Shown one piece after another: positions 55,102 to 64,000 of a stretch of 64,000 nt of DNA (position 1 is its first letter; every line of letters begins with the position of its first letter). The DNA is taken from assembly GCA_947095535.1 (NCBI GenBank), contig OX352772.1, forward strand, positions 273,418,636 through 273,482,635. The letters run 5' to 3'. Origin of the DNA: Poecilobothrus nobilitatus. Taxonomy: Eukaryota > Arthropoda > Insecta > Diptera > Dolichopodidae. The notes beneath the pieces are model-generated. The model was given only the letters and a program-made list of their open reading frames with translations. It was not told the DNA's origin and made no database searches. Both the position numbers and the translations under genes were made by a program.

Positions 55102-57950
55102 TGAGTTCTATAAATATTGTCAATAAAAATAATTCAATAAATATTTTGTATGTTAATATTAGAAGTATGAGGAATAAAATTGATGATCTAACTCTATTAA
55201 TTAAGTCACATTCTCCAGATATTGTTATATTAAATGAAACATGGATTTATTCATCCGAAATCCCATTTATGCAGATTCCTGAATTTTCATCCATCCATCA
55301 CTGCAGAGAAACTAACAGGGGCGGTGGAACAGCAATTTATATAAAAAACAAATTAGCATTTACTTCTCTTGCATTACCAAATTCTGTAAATGAGAAATTT
55401 AATCCTATTGGAATTCAACTACTCAATTGTAAACCCAACATTAAAATTATTATAATGTATAATGCTCCGGGTATTGATAAAAACGATTACATCGATTCAG
55501 TGGGTATTCTCTTAAAGACTTTCAGTAAAAACTGTATCATAGTAGGTGATACCAACATAGATTTGCTTTCAAATAATGAAAACACTATTACTTATATTAA
55601 TATAGTTGAATCATACAACTTTAACATAATCAATGATACCACTATCAACGGAATAACTCGGCAAGCCGTAAATTGCAGTTGCGAATCTGATTGTAATCAT
55701 GGAAGCATCCTTGATCACGTTATTGCCAATTTTAAAACTTTTAATGCAACGATCAAATTGTCGGATAATCCTATTAGTGACCACAAAGTTTTGGAGATAA
55801 ATATTGAAAAATGCGATATCATACTCGAACAAATGACAAGAGTAACTATAGAAAAAACTAACTGGAATGCTTTCCAAAACTTAGTTGCGCAAAAAATCCA
55901 AATGTGTAACTCTTATGATGAAATTACGGAATGTATAAATGTAAGTAAAGCATTAGCTTCTTCAACAAGAATAGTTAGAAGACGGAAACAAAACCATTGG
56001 ATTACTCCTTTTATACTTAATTTAATCAAAATACGAAATAAACTTTATGCTAAAATTCGTAAACAAAAAAACAACTATGATTTGCAAAATAGATGTAAAA
56101 AAATTAAAAACTATATTCAAAAATTAATAAAAGAAGCAAATGATAACTACTTTAACAACCAAATAAGTGAAAGTTGCAACTCTCAACAGCTGTGGAAAAT
56201 TATTAATAAGCACTTAAGTTCGAACATTTCTAAAGAGAGTGCGGCAATATACGTAACAAAGAACACCGGAGAAATCACTACTTCTGATTTAGAAGCAGCT
56301 AATATTCTAAATGATCATTTCGCTACCGTCGGAAGCAAGTTAGATAAAAACAACAACAACAACCTTACAAATAATGTAATAAATACACAGGATCACATAA
56401 ATCAGAACTCAATTTATTTTATTCCAACAGATAGTAATGAAATAACACAAATTATAAACTCGTTTAAAACTTACTCATCTTCTGGACCAGATGGCTTCTC
56501 AATAAAACATATCAAATCAATTAGACACATAATATCAAACAAGCTTTCTGATATAATAAATGAAATTTTATCGACTGGTGTTTTTCCAAATAAGGCCAAA
56601 GATTGTATTATCACATCACTTTTTAAATTAGGAAAAAGGACAGATGTTAACAATTATAGACCAATATCTTTGACAAATTGTCTATCTAAGATTATTGAAA
56701 AGGTTATTAAACGTCGTTTAATTGCATTCTTCACAAATTCAAATCTAATTGATGACCATCAATTTGGTTTTTTAAATGGAAGCAGCACAGAATCCGCTGC
56801 GCTTGAAGTTGTTAATTTCATAAATATGGCTTTAGATAAAAATAACTACGCAGCCTCTATTCTTTTAGATCTAAAAAAAGCTTTTGACACCGTAAATCAT
56901 GATATATTAATAAATAGCCTTTTCAATATGGGTATAAGAGGAGTTGCAGCCAATCTATTTAAATCGTATTTAAATTTTCGAAAAATCAAAACCAGAATAA
57001 AAGACCATATTAGTGAAGAAGCAAGTCTACAAATTGGAGTTCCACAAGGCACAGTTCTAGGACCTATTCTTTATCTAGCTTATGTGAATAGCTTCAACAA
57101 AATTGGGCTAAGTGGACATTTTTCAATGTTTGCAGATGATACAATAATAATTCTGTACAAAGGTAAAAACAAGAACCAACTGGAAGAAAATATTAATAAT
57201 GATTTATACAAAGTTAGTGAGTTGCTAAATCATAAGAGATTAACAATTAACGTCTCTAAAACTGAATTCATCATATTTAAACAAAAAAATAAAGAAAACA
57301 TTAATCTATCAATCAATATTAATAATCAACAAATACAAAGAGTAAAATCGTCGAAATATCTAGGTTTACTTATTGATGAAGATCTATCTTGGAAAATTCA
57401 TATAGATAATTTAAAAAAAGCCGTTTTATCATTAACTGGTGCAAATGGAAGGTGTCCTAAACTAAGTGAAGATATAGCTAAATTGGTCTTCTACGCCCAC
57501 ATTCAGTCTAAAATAAGGTATTTAATTTCAGTTTGGAGTCAAAGTTGCAAATACGTTATTAGTTCAGTTAGCGCTATTATCAACAGAGCTATTAAAATCT
57601 TATACAGACTTCCATATGATTCTCCAACTACATCATTGTATTCTGATCGAAATTTATCTACCGTTGAACAAACAATATTTTTGGAAAACTGCAAGTTGAT
57701 TTATAAACTATCAAATAACTTAACCAAAAGCAATTTGAAAATACAAACAAATGCTTCAATTCATAGCTACTTCACACGAAGTGCGGAACATTATCGATTA
57801 GAAGCACCCAGAACTGAAAGAGGTAAAAGAGATATTATGTTTAATGGCATAAAAAGCTTCAATAGTCTTCCTGCCTATATAAAATATGCTCCCCACATAA
57901 GGTTATTCAACAAACGTTTGAAAGTTGTACTACCCCAATTAAATAATTGA
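55098..57950 (+). CDS. LINE ORF2: endonuclease and reverse transcriptase, 950 residues, intact
   Basis: Nicks target DNA and copies the LINE RNA at the nick. Apurinic-like endonuclease at residues 14-235: N20, E47 (LNETW), D151 and N153 (GDTNIDLL), then D228-H229 (SDHKVLEI). Reverse transcriptase at about 470-760: D591 (LDLKKAFDTVNHDIL), GVPQGTVLGPILYL, the catalytic FADD at 678-681, RLTINVSKTEFIIF and KYLGLLIDEDLSWKIHI. The C-terminus has FNGIKSFNSLPAYIKYAP. No RNase H. The start ATG at 55098 overlaps the ORF1 stop as ATGA, suggesting reinitiation. No stop codon interrupts it, but ORF1 in the same copy is dead. Confidence 0.92.
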   Translation: MMSSINIVNKNNSINILYVNIRSMRNKIDDLTLLIKSHSPDIVILNETWIYSSEIPFMQIPEFSSIHHCRETNRGGGTAIYIKNKLAFTSLALPNSVNEKFNPIGIQLLNCKPNIKIIIMYNAPGIDKNDYIDSVGILLKTFSKNCIIVGDTNIDLLSNNENTITYINIVESYNFNIINDTTINGITRQAVNCSCESDCNHGSILDHVIANFKTFNATIKLSDNPISDHKVLEINIEKCDIILEQMTRVTIEKTNWNAFQNLVAQKIQMCNSYDEITECINVSKALASSTRIVRRRKQNHWITPFILNLIKIRNKLYAKIRKQKNNYDLQNRCKKIKNYIQKLIKEANDNYFNNQISESCNSQQLWKIINKHLSSNISKESAAIYVTKNTGEITTSDLEAANILNDHFATVGSKLDKNNNNNLTNNVINTQDHINQNSIYFIPTDSNEITQIINSFKTYSSSGPDGFSIKHIKSIRHIISNKLSDIINEILSTGVFPNKAKDCIITSLFKLGKRTDVNNYRPISLTNCLSKIIEKVIKRRLIAFFTNSNLIDDHQFGFLNGSSTESAALEVVNFINMALDKNNYAASILLDLKKAFDTVNHDILINSLFNMGIRGVAANLFKSYLNFRKIKTRIKDHISEEASLQIGVPQGTVLGPILYLAYVNSFNKIGLSGHFSMFADDTIIILYKGKNKNQLEENINNDLYKVSELLNHKRLTINVSKTEFIIFKQKNKENINLSININNQQIQRVKSSKYLGLLIDEDLSWKIHIDNLKKAVLSLTGANGRCPKLSEDIAKLVFYAHIQSKIRYLISVWSQSCKYVISSVSAIINRAIKILYRLPYDSPTTSLYSDRNLSTVEQTIFLENCKLIYKLSNNLTKSNLKIQTNASIHSYFTRSAEHYRLEAPRTERGKRDIMFNGIKSFNSLPAYIKYAPHIRLFNKRLKVVLPQLNN

Positions 57951-58137
57951 AAAATATATAAAAAAGCACAAAAAAAAAAAAAAAATTAAATATATCTAAA
58001 ATTTTAACCTGTGTATTAAATTTTATTAATATTTATTATAATTTTAAATATTAAATTAGTTTTAAGTTAGATTATAGAAGAGATTTATACCAGTTTTACT
58101 GTCTATCTCAATTCTTTAATAAATAAATAAATAAATA
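57951..58137 (+). other. LINE 3' UTR and AATA tail
   Basis: A-run at about 57971, AT-rich 3' UTR, then AATAAATAAATAAATA at the end. The tail type is the same as in the LINE scrap at 31332-31923. Confidence 0.65.
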
Positions 58138-58202
58138 TGTCACATTTGATTTGAAAACTATAAATGAAAATGACTTTTAGAATAATTTTTTTTTTTTAAA
58201 AA

Positions 58203-58275
58203 TCTTACGACCTGTGTAGGACTTGAACCCATACTCCCTTAGTTGATACGCCACATGTTTAACCAAAGCCTTAAG
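58203..58275 (-). repeat. tRNA-like sequence, probable SINE head or tRNA relic
   Basis: On the minus strand: TTTGGTTAAACATGTGGCGT (box A-like) and 25 bases on GTATGGGTTCAAGTCCTACA (box B-like with a T-arm). No 5' acceptor strand pairs with CACAGGTCG, so it is not a functional tRNA gene. A T-tract lies at its left. Confidence 0.4.
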
Positions 58276-58974
58276 TAAATATCCGCAGAACCACCGCGAA
58301 ATTACGTATCTCAACAATTTCAAAAACTTAATTAATGAATAATGAACAATATTCCACACGTAAAATCGTTAAACCAGTTAAACACATGTAGCGTAAAATA
58401 AAGTTAAATCCACACATGAAAATATAGGACAAAGATTTTCACAAATTATGCATTACTGTATTCCTATTATATTTTTACTTTATTTGAATAAACATGAAAA
58501 ATAAATTAAATAAATGTTTTTTAATTAGTTCTGTATTATTATTTATTTAAAATTTTGATTTTGCCGTAAAAAGGGAAAAAGCCAAGTGTATTATAATATC
58601 AAAGATCAACCTATACATAGATTGTTCACCTTCACCTGTCTGTACGACTCCGTATAATCCTTTTACTATATATATTTCTGTTCGAATTTTGTTTAAGTGT
58701 ATGTACATAAAAAAATAATACATTTAATAACATCCATTTAAATCTATATTCTTTCATAGGAAAGTAAAAAAAAAATAGGTATTTTTTCATTCTTTTTTAT
58801 GTAAGTATGCGATATTCATACATATACTTTACTTGCATACTTTAAAAAATAGAAACGATTTATAAATGATCATATAATATATATTTTATTATTTAATTCC
58901 TAAATGTAGAATAACAAATGTTTAATGAATATTATAATATTGATGATGATTGCTTATGCGGGCTCTTTTTATAC
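58276..58974. other. Gene-free AT-rich stretch
   Basis: Nothing recognisable; short ATACATAT-type words only. Confidence 0.45.
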
Positions 58975-60312
58975 CCTACACCTAAAGTATAGGGTATATT
59001 AACTTTGGTATGGTGTTTGTAACCACCAAAAGGAAGCGAGTTAGATATAGACATGTATATATATTCTGAATATGTATATATCATGTATATATCATGTATA
59101 TATCATGTATATATCCGTCCATGGGTTCGGATTCTGGAAGCTTCCGAATGATTCCGGAGCAAACGAGATTATCTCCAAAACCAACAAAGATAGAACCTTT
59201 AAATTTTGTACAATGATGTTCCTTCCCGTTCGATTTATGTCTCTGAAATTTAAGAGGATTTGGTCCATGGGCTTGGATTTGGAAGCTTCCGAACGAGCAC
59301 CAGAGCAAATGAGATTATCTCCAAAACCAACAAATATATAACCTTTAAATTTGGCCGAATAGTGTTTTTTCATGTTTGATTTAGGTCTCTGAAATTTGAG
59401 AGGATTTGGCCATGGGTTTAAATTTGAAAGGATTTGAACCGTGGATTCGGATTTTGTAAGCTTCCGAACGAGCCGCAGAGCAAATGAGATTATATCCAAT
59501 ACGAACAAAGGTGGAACCTTTGAATTTGGTACAATGGTGTTCTTTCGTGTTTGATTTATGTCTCTGAAATTTAAGAGGATTTGGTCCATGGGTTTGGTTT
59601 TGGAAGCTTCCGAACGAGCCCCAGAGCAAATGAGATTATCTCCAAAACCAATAAAGATATAACCTTTACTTGTGGCAGAATGGTGTTCTTTCATGTTTGA
59701 TTTATGTTTCTGAAATTTGTGAGGATTTGGTCCATGGGTTCAAATCTTGGAAGCTTCCGGACGAGCGCCAGAGCAAACAAGTATATCTCCACAACCAAAA
59801 AAGATAGAACTTTTATTTTTAGTACAAAAGTGTTCTGTTATGTTTCCTTTTCTATAAAATTGGAAACTGACATTTGAAAGAATTTGAACCATGGGTTCGT
59901 ATTTTGTAAACTTCCGAACGAGCACAAGAGCAACGACCATATCTCCAAACCCAACAAAAGTAGAACCTTTAAATTTAATAGAATGGTGTTCTGGCAAGTT
60001 TTCTTTATGTTCCTGAGATGGATTCGATGAATTGGAGTGGCAATTCGGTTAGCTGACACAAACCTCCCAAGGACTACCAATCTTCGAAAATAATTAAGAT
60101 AGAAACTTAAAATTTTATACAAGGGTGTCAAGCATATCCCAAGCGGATGCCTCTTTTACGTTCTTGAAATTCGAGTTGAATAAGACAGAAAAGGGAAGAA
60201 GTTCAAGCAGCTGCCAAAAACACTTATGGATTTTTAATTTAATTCGAATTATTCAGGTGTAGGGTATTAATAAGTCGGTTGCATCGACTTACTGTTACAT
60301 TTACTTGTTTTG
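58975..60312 (-). repeat. Interspersed repeat with tandem units of about 145-158 bp (inverted relative to 51.2 kb)
   Basis: Starts TATACCCTACACCTAAAGTA, then TTTGGTATGGTGTTTGTAAC and CAAAAGGAAGCGAGTTAGAT, the reverse of the 51.9-kb end. It finishes ATCGACTTACTGTTACATTT. The middle has about six units with CATGGGTT and GGAAGCTTCCG at about 59122, 59265, 59450, 59587, 59731 and 59889. Open frames on the minus strand here are repeats of one peptide and are not genes. Confidence 0.78.
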
Positions 60313-60659
60313 TTATTGTTTTGCTGAAACATATTTTCTTTTTTTTTTAAGTTTTTTAGAACCTGCGCTTTTTCATTTCTTAAATAAAATTAAGAAGAAC
60401 TTGATGAAGTAAAGTGTACGATTTTTTATTTAATATTAAAACAAAAATAAATAAAAATCTTATAAAAAAATTAACGGAAAACGGTTACATTTAAAATGTA
60501 AGTCAAAAAATTATTTTTTTTTTTCATTGTAATATCGATTTATAAGTAGTTCTCGTTGGTTCAAAGTTAATTTTAAAAAGTTTTTCTTTAAATTAATTTT
60601 CATTTTCATTTTCAATTTGTTGTAAATAAGTAAGTCAAATATACATTTTAAAATAAAAT
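60313..60659. other. Gene-free AT-rich stretch
   Basis: No feature recognised. Confidence 0.4.
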
Positions 60660-60795
60660 GGGAATTCACGATTAGATGTAAAACTAGATTTACTACTAGA
60701 TGTGAACTAGATTCAGTGTATTCTTACGTATATTGAAAATGTAATAATACACTGAATACACTACATCTAGTTTTACATCTAATCGTGAATCACTA
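60660..60795. mobile_element. Foldback MITE with ATTCACGATTAGATGTAAAA termini
   Basis: ATTCACGATTAGATGTAAAA at 60664 and its complement (TTTTACATCTAATCGTGAAT) at about 60771-60790 enclose a short loop; ACACTGAATACA and TAGATTCAGTGTA also pair. A related end, ATTCACCATTAGATGTAAAA, follows at 60816. CACCTAATCGTGAATACCC at about 17005 is a further relative. Confidence 0.7.
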
Positions 60796-61098
60796 TAATA
60801 AAGGTATTCACCATTAGATGTAAAACTATTCCTATTATAAGGGTATCCTTAATATTAATTGAATCAGTATTTTTTAATATTAATTGAATAAAAAATTATT
60901 AATTAATTAAATTAGCAATAATTATTAATTAAATTTTTTCATAAGAATCTATGTACATTACATACATATATTATTCATTTTATTTTCTTATTTATATAGG
61001 TACTTTTCTATTATTCTTTTATAACATTTCATTTTCATATTATTTTTTTCTCTTCAACTTCTATACATGCATCTATGTAAATCTATTAATTATGTAGA

Positions 61099-61436
61099 AT
61101 GTTTAAGGAAATAAATTCCGATCAACGAAAATCAGGAATAAAGTGCATTGCTTGGGCAAATAGTCGAAGATCTTTTAAAGGAAGATTTTACAACTTTCCT
61201 AAAGATAAAAGTCTATTTGATGTTTGGCTATCAAAGTGCAAGGTAAGTATTGATAAGGAAGGTAAGTTTTTGCTGATTTGTGAAAAAAAATTTTTTAGGA
61301 AGAAGGCTTAAGAAAGGTGCAATTCCTACTTTATTTTTACCAGATACTGAAAAAAGTATCGAAGAAATGCGTCAAACGCAAGACTTAAATGTTTTAAAAT
61401 TTTTGGAAGATAGTAGTAGTTTGCAACCTTTTTTAA
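61099..61436 (+). pseudogene. THAP-domain gene fragment interrupted by piggyBac
   Basis: ATG at 61099. KSGIKCIAWANSRRS followed by FYNFPKDKSLFDVWLSKCK is the first half of a THAP finger (the second cysteine appears lost). Splicing at the GTAAGT near 61262 to the TTTTTTAG at about 61300 would continue in frame to GRRLKKGAIPTLFLPDTEKS, the usual THAP end (A.PT.F). The coding region then runs EEMRQTQDLNVLKFLEDSSS until the piggyBac TTAA at 61433. The central CSLHF segment is missing. Either a host THAP gene or the N-terminus of another THAP transposase. Confidence 0.6.
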
Positions 61437-63748
61437 ACCTAGCACCATAATCTCTCGTAAATTTTACGATTCAAAAAAAAAAAAACGCGAAAACAAAGCA
61501 ATCCTACAAGATGGAGCGTTAATTTTTTCAGTACCTTCAAATTTTATTATTACAAATTTATTTTTAGTTGTTTAGCGTACTTTGAAATGGTACTTTTATA
61601 AACTAGCAATTTGAAATTGAAATCGTGAAATTTACGAGAGTTTAGTGTTTACGATACTTTTTTTCTCAAAATGGTAAGTTTCTTATAATATTTTTTTTCA
61701 AATTTGGTTACTGTAATCAATGTTTTAAATAAAAATATAATATTATAATGCTGTCACTTAATTTCCAGGCTAACCGAATTTTACCAGAAAAAGAAATACT
61801 TCAGCTTTTAGAGGTTTATAATGATGATGATGATGATAATTACAACGAACAAAGTGACGGTAATTGGAGTAACAGTTCATTTGAAGATAATATAATAGAA
61901 GAAAATATAATAGATTTTTCGCGTTCTGAGAGTAAATTTATTCCACATTCTTCTAGTTCTGAAAGTGATTCGCATATTTGTGAAATCCCAAATGAAAGTG
62001 AAACAATTTCAATTTCTTCACAAAACCCAAACATAATTATTCCAAACGCTGTTTCCCTTAAAGATAAAGATGGCCATAGATGGTCAACGATTCCTAGATC
62101 AGTAACTCGAAGAACTCCAGCTAGGAATATAGTACACATTTTAAGAGGACCCAAAGATGGAGCAAAAAATGTTTTTACTGCAAAAGATGCTTTTATGATT
62201 TTTTTTGAAGAAACTATTCTAGATATTATGGTGAAAAACACAAACAAAGAAATGGAAATCAAAAACGCAAAATATAAAGTGAAAAATGCTACTATAAGCA
62301 ATACTTGTAAGGACGAGATTAAAGCTTTGATTGGATTACTGATTCTATCAGGAACTCTAAAAAATAATCATTTGTCAGTTAAAAATATGTTTGATTCTAC
62401 GTATTGCGGATTTCGTTACAAAGCTTGTATGAGTGCTGATAGATTTGAATTTCTCTTAAACTGCTTGTGCTTTGACGAAATGGAAACCCGTCGAGAAAGA
62501 AGCGAGAATGATTCTTTTGCTGCAATACGAGAAATTTGGGAAATATTGATTGAAAATTGCCGTAAAAATTATATACCAGGTTCTTATGTGACAATAGATG
62601 AACAATTATTAGCTTTTCGGGGAAGATGTTCCTTTCGGATGTACATAAAAAATAAACCGGCGAAATATGGTTTAAAACTTGTAATGTTGTGTGAAGTTGG
62701 GACCAATTACATGATAGACGTTTCGCCATATTTAGCTAAAACTACGAAGACTAATGGGATGTCGCTTGGCGAGTATTATGTAAAAACCCTTACCTCCACG
62801 ATTCATAAATCCAATAGGAATGTGACTATGGATAACTGGTTTACATCCGTAGAACTTTTTTCAAGTCTTTCAAAGAGCCCATATAATTTAACAGCGGTTG
62901 GAACATTACGAAATAATAAACGTGAAATCCCGAAGGAATTGCTTCATGATAAAAAAAGAAAAATTAACACTTCAATATTTTGTTATGACCAAAATATTAC
63001 AATGGTTTCATATAAACCTAAACCAAACAAAACTATACTTTTGCTGTCTACGATGCATGAAGTACCTGTAGTGAATGCTGACAACCATAAGTCCGAAATT
63101 GTAGAATTTTACAACGCCACAAAAGGATCAGTCGACACATTCGCTCAAATATGTAGTAATTATTCAATTTCTAGGAAAACAAGACGGTGGCCTCTTTGTA
63201 TTTTTTATGGCATGCTGAATATAGCATGTATCAACAGTCAGATAATCTACAGTTTAGACATCGTGTACACCAAATTCCAATAACCAGTTACCAATATCTC
63301 ATTAATTTAGCTGATGCGTTAATGGAGCCTTGGTTAAAACAACGTTTAAATATTGAAACTTTAAAGAGGCCGATCAAAGAAGCCATTAGTGATATATTAG
63401 AAAAACTTATTCCAGAAGTTGGGCAATCTTCACTAGAAACCAAGCGAAGTATTTGCCAGGTTTGCCCTAGTAAAAAACGAAGAATGACGACCCATTTTTA
63501 CAAAGTCTGCAAAACAGCGTTTTGTGGGGAACATCGAGCCAAAATATGCACTATATGTGAAGTACAGATTTAATTTTTATTTTGAAAATCACTGATTTTT
63601 GTTCTAATAATATGAATTGATTGTTTTTTGTTTCGAAAAGTTATATTGTTTTTTTTTAATTTAAGTTTCTTTTGATAAAATGAAGTATCGTAAAAATTAC
63701 GAATGTTTAGTATTTATGTAACTCTAAACTAAGATTATGTTTCTAGAG
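61437..63748 (+). mobile_element. piggyBac element, 2312 bp, TTAA-flanked
   Basis: TTAA at 61433-61436 and 63749-63752. Left tip ACCTAGCACCATAATCTCTC and right tip (reverse complement) CTCTAGAAACATAATCTTAG share most positions and resemble the canonical piggyBac CCCTAGAAAGATAATC. Subterminal TCTCGTAAATTT.ACGAT words occur at 61451, inverted at about 61625, and again near 63685. It encodes one transposase. Close to full length for the superfamily. Confidence 0.87.
61671..63573 (+). pseudogene. piggyBac transposase, spliced start, one late frameshift
   Basis: DDD transposase that excises precisely at TTAA. Inferred start ATG at 61671, directly followed by a 95-bp intron (GTAAGT...TTTCCAG, 61674-61768). 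Exon 2 opens ANRILPEKEILQLLEVYNDD with an acidic N-terminus. Catalytic aspartates by spliced numbering: D278 (VTIDEQLLAF), D356 (VTMDNWFTSVELF) and D457 (KGSVDTFAQICSNYS). The frame ends at 63283. A change of frame at about 63250 continues with FRHRVHQI ... SYQYLINLADALMEPWLKQR. It then reaches the Cys-rich C-terminal finger CQVC...HFYKVCKTAFCGEHRAKICTIC, ending at 63573. With one frameshift it is probably inactive, unless that is a sequencing error. Confidence 0.88.
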
Positions 63749-64000
63749 TTAAATAAAAAAACAAAAAATTATGTAGCTTTGAAAACTTACGAAAGAAATG
63801 ATAATCCAACTTATTTATCCCCAACTATTGAAAAAAGCCGAGCACAAGCATCTACATAATCTAATGACGTTTTTTGTGAGAACTGTATTAAATTTCAACA
63901 AAATGAGGCTTATTACCAGAAAAAAATTTTATTTCCAGCAGAAGAAAAAATATGATCGAAAGGAAAAATATAAATTTAAAAAAAAAAATTACATATTTAA
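63749..64000. other. DNA right of piggyBac
   Basis: Flank of the insertion. It should continue the THAP-like gene split at 61433, but no clear reading frame is seen before the window ends. A TTTCCAG acceptor-like word lies at about 63934. Confidence 0.35.

Larger units (their letters stand above)
52740..58137 (+). mobile_element. Jockey/CR1-like LINE, nearly full length
   Basis: Two overlapping coding regions (ORF1 broken, ORF2 intact), a short 3' UTR and an AATAAATAAATAAATA tail ending at about 58137. The 5' end is approximate. No target duplication could be assigned. The lack of RNase H plus a PHD-like finger in ORF1 fits the Jockey/CR1 group. Confidence 0.8.

Noticed and set aside
59081..60131. 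Several overlapping minus-strand open frames (up to 200 codons) with repeated peptides
   Set aside because: They are translations of the tandem units inside an interspersed repeat; the same peptide recurs in different frames and no domain is present.
61099..61311. The THAP fragment as the N-terminus of the piggyBac transposase
   Set aside because: A TTAA site and piggyBac tip separate them, and the piggyBac frame has its own start at 61671.

Overview
This is strongly AT-rich, intron-poor insect nuclear DNA made almost entirely of transposable elements. The one convincing host gene is an F-box protein of the FBXO9 type on the minus strand at 40.6-42.1 kb, with very short introns (54 and 59 bp). 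Short introns, a LOA-clade LINE, P-superfamily transposons, CATACATA-type microsatellites and 'agggtata'-ended interspersed repeats with a GGACGGACGGACAT block together suggest a dipteran, probably a higher fly. The species cannot be named from the sequence.

Layout. 0-3 kb: the broken end of a Polinton/Maverick-type DNA polymerase B. 4-8 kb: P-superfamily elements (family 'P-A' below), including a 2.9-kb deletion derivative that carries a LINE tail. 8-14.6 kb: gene-poor AT-rich DNA with a MITE, a decayed reverse-transcriptase fragment and a deleted mariner. 14.6-20 kb: a PIF/Harbinger transposase fragment followed by a palindrome with roughly 1-kb arms; its spacer holds P-A pieces, a tRNA-derived SINE copy, a foldback element and a degenerate THAP fragment. 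20.8-25.1 kb: a decayed, noticeably GC-richer LOA LINE. 25.3-27.9 kb: a decayed Jockey-like LINE. 28.9-39.8 kb: a nest of P-superfamily insertions. 40-42 kb: FBXO9. 42-52 kb: terminal-inverted-repeat elements, a two-length minisatellite, a P-like transposase C-terminus, a second SINE copy and a piggyBac shell. 52.7-58.1 kb: a LINE with an intact 950-residue ORF2. 58-61 kb: a repeat with internal tandem arrays and a foldback. 61.1-64 kb: a THAP-domain fragment split by a near-complete piggyBac element.

The most informative structure is the P nest. An outer P-like element ('P-B', 28865..39784) was hit by a 2.9-kb P-A derivative (30518..33446), by a full-length P-A element (33470..37842) and by a P-A MITE (38505..39722) that itself contains another P-A MITE (38616..39110). 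Each inner insertion has a perfect 8-bp target duplication. The full-length copy keeps an uninterrupted 876-residue THAP-domain transposase. A near-identical inverted copy of part of this nest lies at 4653..8071. It retains the empty target site of the full-length insertion, and one of its breakpoints falls exactly at a P-A terminus with no matching target duplication. This fits a duplication or inversion caused by transposase action or by recombination between copies, followed by a very recent P-A insertion.
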